Positions 1 through 8,869 of a stretch of 32,926 nt of DNA are shown here, piece by piece; positions within the stretch are counted from its first letter, which is position 1; each line of letters starts with the position of its first letter. The notes below the pieces were generated by a model. It worked only from the letters and a program-made list of their open reading frames with translations, was not told the origin of the DNA and searched no databases. Position numbers and translations under genes: made by a program. The DNA comes from Gnetum montanum (taxonomy: Eukaryota; Streptophyta; Gnetopsida; Gnetales; Gnetaceae). The stretch is taken from NCBI GenBank assembly GCA_015680685.1, contig MNCI01004112.1, positions 1 to 32,926 on the forward strand, given 5' to 3'.

Positions 1-42
1 AACCTCGATCGGTATTTCCAGCTGCCGACGTTTTCTATCGCT
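1..42. other. Sequence head not matching the LTR
   Basis: From about base 43 the sequence aligns with the end of the LTR at 6251-6433. The first ~42 bases do not match the corresponding part of that LTR. They could be a contig-end chimera, an old insertion or a rearranged LTR. No gene is seen here. Confidence 0.4.
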
Positions 43-174
43 ACACCTCAGACTTACTTAACCATACAACCGTGAAAAATACAAGTAAGTCTGGGAATAC
101 AATGAATCGATTCGATCGCGTGTGTAATGCTCGTATTCGTATGGTTGAGTGTAGGGGTAACTCGCCACTCATCA
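43..174 (+). repeat. Element A 5' LTR, 3' end only
   Basis: Aligns with 6251-6433 and ends in CACTCATCA directly before the PBS. Relative to the 3' LTR it lacks about 55-60 bases (compare 6316-6372). It keeps the inverted repeat CAGACTTACTT (49-59) / AAGTAAGTCTG (83-93). Confidence 0.85.
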
Positions 175-175
175 T

Positions 176-193
176 TGGCACCATTGTCGGGGA
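176..193 (+). promoter_or_regulatory. Primer-binding site, tRNA-Asp type, mutated
   Basis: Reads TGGCACCATTGTCGGGGA, one base after the LTR end. The PBS known from Athila-type elements, complementary to the 3' end of tRNA-Asp, is TGGCGCCGTTGCCGGGGA. The three differences are all C-to-T or G-to-A: two in CpG and one in a CCG (CHG) context. Confidence 0.8.
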
Positions 194-289
194 CTAAGTG
201 TTTGTGTGCTAAGTAGAACATAGGAAATTATTCACATCGTTGGGAGCTTAAACGAACCCTTAGGGTTAATCATAAGAAAAATCAAAACA

Positions 290-1830
290 ATGGTTAGTAG
301 CACATCGAGTAAAATAACAATTTCTTCTTCTTCGAACAAAAGCACTTCACCACATAGGGATCATACAAGAAACAGTCGGCAGTCCAACATGCATAACCGA
401 GAACCGCCAATTCCTCAACAGCATCGAGTGATATATAGTCATCCCGATGAGTATATACCCGATTTTACCTTTATCCTCCATCAGGATGAACAACTGCGTT
501 GGAGAGATTTGCAAGGTAACCTAGTGTTACGTCCAGATTGAGCAGTCCCTAACATGTTTCTTCGTGCTCTTGCACAGATAGGCATGATGGAATTATATGC
601 TGAATACATTGCGGAAGATTATGACATAAGGGATTACCATCCCATAGTAGTGCAATGTCTAAGGGACTCAAGGCAAGAGAGCCACCATACATTGTTGAAG
701 GGCAAAGGGGTACCGCACGTCCTAAGTGAAATTGGAGATGGTGAACCAATTATAACAGGTTCTCCATCAAATGATGTTCCCCCTCCTAACAATAGTGAGG
801 AGGTGGGGTATCAAAACTTACGCTCCATGATACACAACCCTGGTTCTGATCCCCGTGAATGCCAACTATTCACTGAGGGAACAAAAACACATGACAAGGA
901 CAGGCATTCTGATCGTCATCATGATTAGGGCCATAGCCATCGAAAAGAAGGTAAGAAACATGATCATGGTGATGGTTCTCCTTCTTCTTCCTCTTCATCA
1001 CATCATTCACCCTCTTCTTCTACATCAGGATGTAGTCATAAAGAGCATAATAGTGAGGATAAGGGTAAGCAAAATAGGAGACCTCGACGAGAGAGTCAAG
1101 AGAGAGGATGAGGGCAGTCTAGAGAGTCTAGGCATGGTAGAAGGAAAAGTAGGAAACAATGTAGGCATCATAGACATCATGAGAGAGATGATCATGACGA
1201 GCCCCTACTTGCCACCTGAAGTATGCTAGATATTACGGAGGTAGTGAGAATACCTACAAGGCATCAAAAAGATAGTCGGATCAAGAGACTAGATATGAAC
1301 AATATCCCATGCTTCAAAGGGGGATATAATGCTAATCCGAAAAATCATTTACAGGCATTTGACAATGCCTTCACCTTGAAAAATAGTGAGAACGAGTGGC
1401 AAAAGTTAAAGTTATTTCCTAGGACACTCATAAAAGAAGCAAAGAGTTGGTACCGGTCCTTAGAATCGGAAACCATTAGGAGGTGGAGTACGATGTTAGA
1501 ACTCTTCAATGATAAATACCAAATGTACTCCAGAGTATCTAACTTGCGTAAGTAGATCCAAGGATGGAAGTAGGATAATCACGAACCCTTGGATGCTGCC
1601 ATGGGCTGATATTACGCATTGCTACATTGTTGCCTAGGCCATGGTTATGCACAACTGGATCAAATCCACCACCTCTTAGATGGGCTAAGACATGAAACTA
1701 GGATAACTCTTAGGACTTATGCCCAAGGGAGATTATCAAAACTTAGATCCCATGAAATTCATTAGTTTTTGGAGCAAGTAGCTAAAGAAGAAAGGGAGCT
1801 ACAGAAAAGAGAAAGCGCAGAAGAATATAA
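290..1830 (+). pseudogene. Element A gag, N-terminal domain and Retrotrans_gag core (decayed)
   Basis: Gag is the structural protein that forms the particle packaging the element's RNA. Translation from the ATG at 290 stays in one frame to the assembly gap at 1832, interrupted only by stop codons (for example TGA 539, TAG 926, TAG 1553, TAG 1571). Three parts are visible. First, an N-terminal domain (about 425-670) with YSHPDEYIPDFTFILHQ and RDYHP, shared with element B. Second, a His/Ser/Asp-rich hinge (about 870-1200). Third, a core resembling Retrotrans_gag (PF03732, about 1300-1760) with LFPRTLIKEAKSWYRSLE and RRWSTMLELFNDKYQ. The first domain is not one I recognise. Several stops stand where B has a CAA or CGA codon. 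Confidence 0.8.
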
Positions 1831-1881
1831 CNGCTTTCTCTTTTCTGTAGCTCCCTTTCTTCTTTAGCTACTTGCTCCAAN
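1769..1881. other. Assembly scar: 48-bp inverted copy between two Ns
   Basis: Bases 1833-1880 are the exact reverse complement of 1769-1816, and they sit between single Ns at 1832 and 1881. Element B has about 30 extra bases at the matching place (around 26385-26410), so some gag sequence is missing here. This is most simply a mis-oriented contig end rather than biology. Confidence 0.85.
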
Positions 1882-2476
1882 GGGAGTAAGATTCTGTGAT
1901 GAAGAGGATGAGTCACCACTCGAAGAGTTCGTGAATAGAAAAACCTTGCCGCTTAAAAAGCTAACAATGGAAGTATCGGCTAAGGTAGATGAAATATGGA
2001 GCTCCTTAGATAGTAAAATTGAAACTGTCCTAAAAATCGTAGAAGAATCTGAGGAATGTAGTAGTGACAAGGATAAGAAAAAGTGGAGAGATTTAGGCCA
2101 TGCACATGACAAAGGTAAGGGAAAAATGACTATCACCGATGAGGTTGTGGATGCTAATATGGATAATGACGGTGGATGTGAGATCTACCAATATGACCAT
2201 CCTAAGGGATGTTGCCCAATAATCTCACATCTACAAGAGTCCGGGGTGTATGCGCTCAACCTAAGACTTAACAGACGGCAGGCACCCCAAAGGTTACCTT
2301 ATCCCCAAGGTAACCCAAGGCAATTCCACCAACCGTTAACGTATTATCCAAGTGGAACTCCACCACAACCTATTCGGCAACACCAACAGTGGCAGCATCC
2401 ACAGTCCTGGGGGATGCCACCATCTAGGCAACAATACCCTTACCAGCAACCAGACCCATATGGCTACTACGTGTAG
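1882..2476 (+). pseudogene. Element A gag, C-terminal part with zinc-knuckle-like motif
   Basis: Same frame as the gag part upstream of the gap. It contains a Lys/Glu/Asp-rich helical stretch, then CEIYQYDHPKGCC (about 2186-2215), then a Gln/Pro/Tyr-rich tail (QRLPYPQGNPRQF onward) ending at the stop at 2474-2476. Element B has CDICQYEHPKGCC at the matching place, so A has lost the second Cys of a CX2CX3HX3C pattern through a TGC-to-TAC change. The spacing differs from the usual CX2CX4HX4C knuckle. The Gln/Pro tail probably links gag to protease. Confidence 0.75.
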
Positions 2477-3705
2477 TAGTTGGTTTCTCCAAGTGACTCT
2501 ATGGGTCACGTAACTCCACAATGTCACTACTAAGTTTGGGAGTATTTTAGGACTCCTTCTTCTCTTGGAGACATACCATATGCATGCCATCCTCTGAATC
2601 CATCCGCCACTCTTACGTCGGTAGTTCCAATACCACCCACTCCAACAATGCAAGGGGAACTCCCCACTCAACCGTAGCAACGTAATGCTACAAGAACTGT
2701 AAACTTTAACCCGCTGCTGGTTCTGACAACTGCATGAAGAGAAGACCGTTCTTTAGAACCAAAAGCCCAAACAAGCTCTCACAACCACAAGCGGTTGAGT
2801 CTGTGTACGCTCCTCCAACACATAAGGCTTCGGAGCTCCCTTCAAACCAACAATAGAGCTCAACGCATACGATTTTGTTAACGCATATTGTTACTAACTG
2901 GATCAAGGTAGGCCACCTTCCTAGGAAACTCTCTAACCCTGGAAGTCCCTTAATCTACCTCCAAGTCACTAGGAACAAAACTCATAAGGCTCTTCTAGAC
3001 TCAGGTTCCAGAGTCAACTTAATATCATAAGAAATGTATCAAGCCTGGAACCTTCCTCCACTTAAGAAGAGCAATATTCAACTAGATCTAGCTGACCAAT
3101 CCATCACCATTCCCTTGGGATTGGTGAAGGACATCGTTACCATTGTGTGTGGTTGGTCATACCCAGTTGATTTCCTGGTGATAGAAGTTAATAGTAATAA
3201 GGGGGACTTCCCAATTATAATGGGAAGGGCATGGCTAAGTACAATAGACGCATGCCTAGGAATCCATGATCTTTTCTTGGAAATATCTAAGGTAAACATT
3301 TATGGAAAGATCGAGAAGAAGAAAGTTCCATGCATCACATATAATGACTCATTGGGTGATGACATGGAGGAATGCACAACATCTCTTGCATGCAACTGGT
3401 GTGTCCTAGAAACTCTAATACAAAGGTGCCTGTATGTAGCAACCACACAACAAGTGGACACCTCGTGGTTAATATCTAATCAAAAGAACAACCCACCAAC
3501 ATGCATACAACAAACTGGGGGAACAACTCATGTCAATAACGAAGGCATAGATACATTGGAGTATGAGCATCGCCGACTTCCACCCCTTAACCTAAAAACA
3601 TCAATCGAGAGAAGTTGGACACTTTTAAGAAATTTAAACATGCGCTCATTATTTTGGATCTCTCCCTTTCCATTCAGTCATGGGGGAGATGGCCACCTAT
3701 GCTGA
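2477..3705 (+). pseudogene. Element A linker and retropepsin-like aspartic protease (decayed)
   Basis: The protease cuts the Gag-Pol polyprotein. The catalytic motif region ALLDSGS-VNLIS lies at about 2983-3030, followed by a TAA and then the rest of the fold (3034-3330), including LADQSITIPLGLV, DFLVIEV and the flap-end motif IIMGRAWLSTIDA. The reading frame differs from gag in this copy, so at least one frameshift lies in the linker (2480-2900), where the Gln/Pro-rich coding sequence is badly worn. The equivalent in element B (27519-27900) is in frame with gag. After about 3400 the frame runs on without recognisable pol and ends at 3705. Confidence 0.75.
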
Positions 3706-5587
3706 TCATTCGGGGTCCTTAGTTCTTTTTAGTTTTTTTTTACACATTTTTGTTTTACAAATTTCTTTAACTTTTCTTGTTTTTGTTCTACAACATCGTT
3801 ATACCTTTTTCATGTCTTTGTGTGTGTGTTATCCATCTTGTCAAGTTTGTCATTTAATAAGTGTTCTTCATGATGGTATGAACTATTTTTATATTGATTG
3901 TTAATGTTTTGTTTTTACCTTTAAGTCATGATGTTGATACTAAGGTATGGTTCTTTTGATATAGCAAGCAATGAGTTCACTTCATCGATACATCCACAAG
4001 TTTCTATGGTCTCTCTTAGCTTGGAAATGTACAGTTCCTTTTTAAATAAGAACTATCAATGAACCGGTGACTGGGCATTTCTCAAACTAAGGAAAGACTC
4101 AAGGATTGAAAAGGGTGTGGCTTCAAGGAAACTTGATGCATTTGTGTTGGCTATTCTCTTGGGTGCTTAGATGTTTTCTTCTTGAGTTTTCCTTCCCATT
4201 CCGACCTTGCTCCATTATCAGGAAGCTGAGCTAATAAAAATAACAAAGTCTTTGCATGGTGTGGTTCTTACGTATAAATACATAAAACAAAAAAAAAGAA
4301 AAAAAAAGAAAAAAAAAAAAGAGAAAGTAAGAATTCAAAGCACACCCCTTAGACGAAATAATCATTTGGGCTACAAGCACTGGTTATGGAGCTAAAATAA
4401 AAATTTTCCCTCCAACTAAGGCCCTTCTCGCTTTCCATTCTCTCCTCCTTGTTTTGTCAGAATGGTGGTGGCTCTTGGGTGAAGGCATTCTTGTTACTTC
4501 AAGAGGATGGGTTAGTCAAATGTATTAATGTGAAGTCACTGAATGTGGTTTGTTGAAGCCGAACTTGGAATGGGATCTACTAAGTCACATTAATCATTAA
4601 CTACACAAGGGGTTATACACCACCTTATTCTTGGGATTCCATTCCATTCTCTTCTCTCCATTGTTCACCTCATTGTCAGTTGTATCATTAATGTATATTT
4701 TGGTTGATGCATTGTTTTCTTTTTGGTAAATTCTTGTGGTTAAGACTTTAACTCTTGTTCCAAATGACATTCCCAGAGCCTATGAACTCTTTGAATGTGA
4801 TTTTGTCAAGGCATTAAGAGCATGAGCCTACTTTGGAGAGGATCCACTAACATTCCTATTTGGTGCATCAATTAAATTCTTGCCCTTAACATTTTTGCAA
4901 TCCACTTTATTTTGTTCATTTCCATCTTTTCTTGCATTTCATCGACGTTATAGTTGTCTCTTTTTCTTCATCTTTCTTGTTCTTTTTCTTTATCCATTCT
5001 ATCGCTACCAGAGGTTCGCTCTTAGTCATGGGGGTCTGGACCCAAATTTTTTTGAATTTCTCCTAACCCCTACACCTTCGGTAGTCACCACTATGATATC
5101 TCCAGATCCGTATCAACCATACCACAACTCAGCCAATGGACCCTTCACTAAAGCAAGGTATCAATTGCATTATGATTCATTTACCCTTGTTAATATAAGA
5201 CTGTGTTGTGTGTGCATATGGAAATCATACAACAACGGATTGGATTTGGAGGGAACACTTGGAATGGATTGGTGGTAAAGCAGCTATGCAAGGAGCAAGA
5301 CCAATGGTGCACTTACAGATGGATAATGAAAGGCGCAATCTTGTTGTTGGCAGCAGCAAAACTTCTTTCTCTCTCTCTCTCTTTCTTAGCTACCAAATAA
5401 GGCCTGATGTCAAATGTATAAAGTGTTCACTCTTGTTGTTGTGAACACCAGATTTGCTTGTCTTGTAATGATGATCCGTTTACATGTCATCCCATTCACC
5501 ATTAGTTCCATTTGAGTCAATAATCCCATACCTTCTTAATATTTTGTAAGGAACTCAAGGATGAGTTTTTATTCAGTCATGGGGATA
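3651..5587 (+). other. Element A 3' non-coding region
   Basis: Collinear with 31187-32783 of element B: a purine-rich AGTCATGGGGGAGA near 3676, a T-rich stretch, and a GGTGTG/CACACC inverted pair around an A-rich loop. It contains a (CT)n run near 5368-5388. AGTCATGGGG occurs three times (about 3676, 5025 and 5573); the last directly precedes the 3' LTR and is the likely polypurine tract. No convincing env-like ORF is present: a hydrophobic frame at 4880-5278 opens on TTG in T-rich sequence and has no partner in B. Confidence 0.6.
4258..4346 (+). repeat. GGTGTG ... CACACC inverted module, one copy
   Basis: TTGCATGGTGTGGT (GGTGTG at 4258-4263) and AATTCAAAGCACACCCCTT (CACACC at 4341-4346) flank an A-rich stretch. 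Element B has two tandem copies of the same module. The 6-bp pairing would make a small stem in RNA. Confidence 0.5.
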
Positions 5588-6433
5588 TGATGGGACACGA
5601 TATCGCATAGGCCACAATATCGCGTATGCGATATCGCGTCCGCCGCGATATTAGGTCTTCCCCTACAATATCGTGTACATGATATCATAGTGTGCCTTCA
5701 AATCTATAAATAAGAGGCGGCTCTTCCTTGTTTCTCAATCTAGGCCTAAACTATAGAGAAACTCTGGTAATTTTACCTCTTCAAAGATAGAATAATTTCC
5801 ATGTGCCTGCAGTAGGAGCTCCAAACTGAACGGATCTTTATTCGAGCAAATATTGTACCTAAACACAAGTTTGTGTACAGAAATAAAGATGAACTTCTTG
5901 GATAAACCTTGCAATGCATGGAATAGGCTAAATAGGTTTTAATTATTGTTATTTATTTTTTACCATTTAAATGCTTTATTAGTTGATTAATTCTCTCTCA
6001 ACCCTTCTCTCCTAGTTAAGTGCATTCAGTATGATCACTTCAAGCATGTGCATTACGCTTGGTGATCCCAGTAACGAATAGCGTTTGGTAACCAAGGTTG
6101 CATTGGTTTAGGGTGTGAATGGTAAGTGGGAACGGATACTGATGCTAGGTTAATTAAGGATTAGTTAGTTAGTTAAAGTTAGTTAATTAGTCTCTTCATC
6201 CTTCACCTCATTAGCATAGGAGATAAAAACCAAAAAGACATAAAAATCATATACCTCAGACTTACTTAACCATACAACTGTGACAAATACAAGTAAGTTT
6301 GGGAAGACAACGAATGATTAACCTTAAGTGTTCCATGAGGCGTGTAGGCACTTAGTCTGCAGAGTTTAACTGGATCGCGCATGTAACGCTCGTATTCGTA
6401 TGTTTGAGTGTAGGGGTACCTTGCCACTCATCA
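5588..6433 (+). repeat. Element A 3' LTR (846 bp)
   Basis: Begins TGATGGGAC and ends CACTCATCA, giving the TGATG...CATCA terminal inverted repeat seen in its relatives. It carries a TATA box TATAAATA at 5705-5712 and AATAAA at about 5881. An 11-base inverted repeat lies at 6257-6267 / 6291-6301. A GATATC-rich palindrome array fills the first ~100 bases. It closely matches the solo LTR at 7039-7814 (opposite strand). Confidence 0.9.
5597..5690 (+). promoter_or_regulatory. U3 palindrome array upstream of the LTR TATA box
   Basis: Contains the 10-bp palindrome GCGATATCGC (5628-5637) and about five worn forms: ACGATATCGC at 5597, ACAATATCGC at 5614, GCGATATTAG at 5645, CAATATCGTG near 5667 and a GATATC core near 5680. 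The pair at 5614 and 5628 is spaced 14 bases start to start with GTAT between. The same pairs recur in the two solo LTRs. The position between the LTR start and TATA suggests an enhancer or silencer binding array, which is inference. Confidence 0.6.
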
Positions 6434-7038
6434 ATAATAATGCCTCAAGTATGACTCAAAATACAATAATAAATGTTTATAATGTTACATCATCGCTAGT
6501 GATAGGTGGCTTAAGTGGTTAGTTCATTATCTTATTAGGCAAGAGGTTATCAATTCAAATCAAACTTAAGGAAATTTATATTCCTTTATGATTCTTTTAA
6601 TATATGTTATTCATTCTACATGTTGGAATATAGCTATAATCAAATTATTTGGGATTTAACACCTCCGCCCCTATAATGAACTACATGTAAAAATAATTTT
6701 GGTGAGCGAGAAAAACTTTAGAGTACACCAAAAGCTTAAGATTGATTAGATATCATCAAAAAAATTATGGAAAGAAAAAAAAACGTTCCAATTTTAGGAT
6801 TGTCTACTTAGGTGTTCAACCTTATAATTGAAACTTTGGAAAAAATAAGTAAAGAAAATTAATTATTAATAGGAAGAAAGGTCTTAGCCTTAACAAAATT
6901 TACATCACTTTTCAACATCCATGCTTAAACTTAAAATAACAAAAGGATTTGAGATAGAAAGTTGTGACTTAGTACCAATATTTGTATTAATGCAAGAAAA
7001 TGGTACTACTTGTAGAAGATCTTCACATTGTCACTTGT
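6434..7038. other. AT-rich interval between LTRs
   Basis: No coding sequence is seen. The left part holds a tRNA-derived SINE-like piece (listed separately). The rest is AT-rich and I recognise nothing in it. Confidence 0.5.
6501..6690 (+). repeat. tRNA-derived SINE-like fragment
   Basis: TGGCTTAAGTGGTTAG at 6507 resembles a polymerase III A box in its tRNA context. GGTTATCAATTCAAATC at 6545-6561 resembles the T-arm/B box of a worn tRNA head. It is followed by an AT-rich body and TTTGGGATTTAACACCTCC near 6650, the kind of tail seen in plant SINEs. Ends were not defined. Confidence 0.45.
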
Positions 7039-7814
7039 TGATGAGTGGCGAGGTACCCCTACACTCAACCATACGAATACAAACATTACATGTGTGATTT
7101 GGTTGAACTCCATAGACTAAGTGCCTACACGCCTTATGGAACACTTAAGGTTAATCATTCATTATCTTCCCAGACTTACTTGTATTTGTCACACTTGTAT
7201 GGTTAAGTAAGTTTGAGGTATGTGATTTTTATATCCTTTCTGTTTTATCTCCTATGCTAACGAGGTGAAGGGTGAAGAGACTAATTAACTAAGCCTTAAT
7301 TAATCTAGCATCAGCATCCGTTCCCACTTACCGTTCACACTCTGAACCAATGCAACCTTGGTTACCAAACACTAGTCGTTGCCGGGATCACCAAGCATAA
7401 TGCACGTGCTCGAAGCAGTCGTACTAAATGCACTTAACTAGGAGAGAAGGGTTGAGAGAGATTAAATGACTAATAAAGCATTTAAATGATAAACAATAAA
7501 TAATAGTAAATAAAGTCATATTTAGCCTATTCCATGCACTGCAAGGTTTATCCAAGAAGTTTGTCTTTATTTCCGTACACAAACTTGTGTTCAGGTACAA
7601 TATTTGCTCGAATAAAGATCCGTTCACTTTGGAGCTCCTACTGTGGGCACATGGAAATTATTCTATCTCTGGAGAGGTAAAACTGCTAGAGTTTCCCTAC
7701 GGTCTAAGCCTAGAATTAGAAACAAGGGAGAGCCGCCTCTTATTTATAGATTTGACGATGGACTACGATATCGCGTATGCGATATCGCGGTGGATGCAAT
7801 ATCGCGTCCCATCA
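7039..7814 (-). mobile_element. Solo LTR of the element A family, with CTTGT target duplication
   Basis: Read on the minus strand it starts TGATGGGACGCG at 7814 and ends CACTCATCA at 7039. It closely follows the element A 3' LTR: TATA box 7748-7741, a worn palindrome array at 7765-7805, and inverted repeat arms 7215-7205 / 7181-7171. The flanking five bases are CTTGT at 7034-7038 and CTTGT at 7815-7819, a perfect target-site duplication. No internal region is present, so this is a solo LTR left by LTR-LTR recombination. Confidence 0.93.
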
Positions 7815-8869
7815 CTTGTTATTGATCTTAGATTGAGAATCTTTATCATCAACTATAACCTTCTTGTCAACACTAGTTTTAATTTCTAAGTTAATTAGTG
7901 CTTTTGTCAACCAAAGAAAAATTTACCTTGCAAGCTATCTATTCGAGCTACTTAATACTTTATCTAGTATCAATAAAAATATACATAGGAACTTCTGTCT
8001 GCTTTAGATTCGTTATTACCATTTAATCATTCTTATCATTAATATTAACTTGATTTTTCATGTCTTTAACTTCATATTATTTTTTCTATCTTTAACTTCA
8101 ACACATTTTTTCTTTTCTTTAGAATCTTTTTTCTTGAGTAAAAAAGAACAAGCATTAAACAAATGTCCATCATGATGGTAAAAGTTACAAGAATTAGAAA
8201 AATTAGAATATGTAGTTGGCTAAATATAAGTTTTGTCTCTTACTTGTAATACCAATTCTTTTTTATGATTGAGAAGATTAATTTCAACAAAAAGAATTTC
8301 TATGAAAACCAAAAGTTATAGAAATAGATTCCATATGCTTAATGGGATTGCAAAGACTAACATTTTCCCACTTAGCACTCTGAATAAATTAACTGAAGAT
8401 TATATAACTTGACAACACATGGAATTTTAGCATAGTCCTCAAATTAGACATTAAAATCTAGAGTCTACTTATAAATGATCAACATTGTGTGCTTATGTAT
8501 AAAGACCCTATATCTAGGGCACACTATACAATTAAAGCATTACCTACCTTAACATATGGCTTGTGGTTTACAAATTATAGGTTTGATTTCAATAGATGTG
8601 TTGATCTAACACAACATTATATTCTCATAAAATTCTAGAAAAGTTTATGTTTGAGACAATGGGGGAAGAAGAAACCTCGAAATAATTGTAATATAGGTAC
8701 ACCTTAAGATATATAGTCTAATTATAACTTTATAATTCAGTATTGTTCACTAGAATCAAAAGAACACATAGTTATGATAATGTTCCACAGGCAAGCTGCA
8801 TATTATTAGAATGTACATTCTATTTGATAGCTCATAAAGATGTTTTAGATTCACTTTTTGATATTTCGA
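7815..8869. other. AT-rich interval with a possible gag relic
   Basis: AT-rich non-coding sequence. Apart from the minus-strand zinc-knuckle relic near 8148-8189, I see no recognisable gene; the right end probably runs into the LINE relic. Confidence 0.4.
7900..8400 (-). pseudogene. Gag-like zinc-knuckle relic
   Basis: On the minus strand 8189-8148 translates to CNFYHHDGHLFNAC, which fits the retroelement CCHC knuckle CX2CX4HX4C except that the second Cys is Tyr (a one-base change). A Lys-rich stretch follows, as is common after such knuckles in gag or LINE ORF1 proteins. Flanking frames are full of stops and I cannot say whether it came from a Copia element, another gypsy element or a LINE ORF1. 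Confidence 0.4.

Larger units (their letters stand above)
43..6433 (+). mobile_element. Element A: Ty3/gypsy (Athila/Tat-like) LTR retrotransposon lacking pol
   Basis: Order on the plus strand: partial 5' LTR (43-174), primer-binding site (176-193), decayed gag (290-2476), linker and aspartic protease (about 2480-3350), long 3' non-coding region (about 3650-5587) and 3' LTR (5588-6433). No reverse transcriptase, RNase H or integrase motif is found, although element B in the same window has all three between protease and the same 3' region. The join lies just upstream of about 3650, where A resumes similarity with B at about 31187. The Athila/Tat assignment rests on the tRNA-Asp type PBS and on similarity to B, whose RT resembles Athila. 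The copy is dead: it has many in-frame stops. The left end is cut by the window, so target duplications cannot be tested. Confidence 0.85.

Noticed and set aside
1769-1880. Long perfect inverted repeat considered as a hairpin or miRNA-like precursor
   Set aside because: Single Ns flank the inverted copy and element B shows normal gag sequence there; it is an assembly scar.
4880-5278. Hydrophobic 132-residue frame in the position of an env-like gene
   Set aside because: It opens on TTG, lies in T-rich sequence and has no counterpart in element B.
5588-5700. Repeated palindromes considered as a CRISPR array
   Set aside because: Units are 10 bases with 4-base spacers inside a plant LTR; spacing and context do not fit CRISPR.
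7587-7889. A 100-residue open frame
   Set aside because: It lies across the solo LTR and includes the palindrome array; it is LTR sequence read on the wrong strand.
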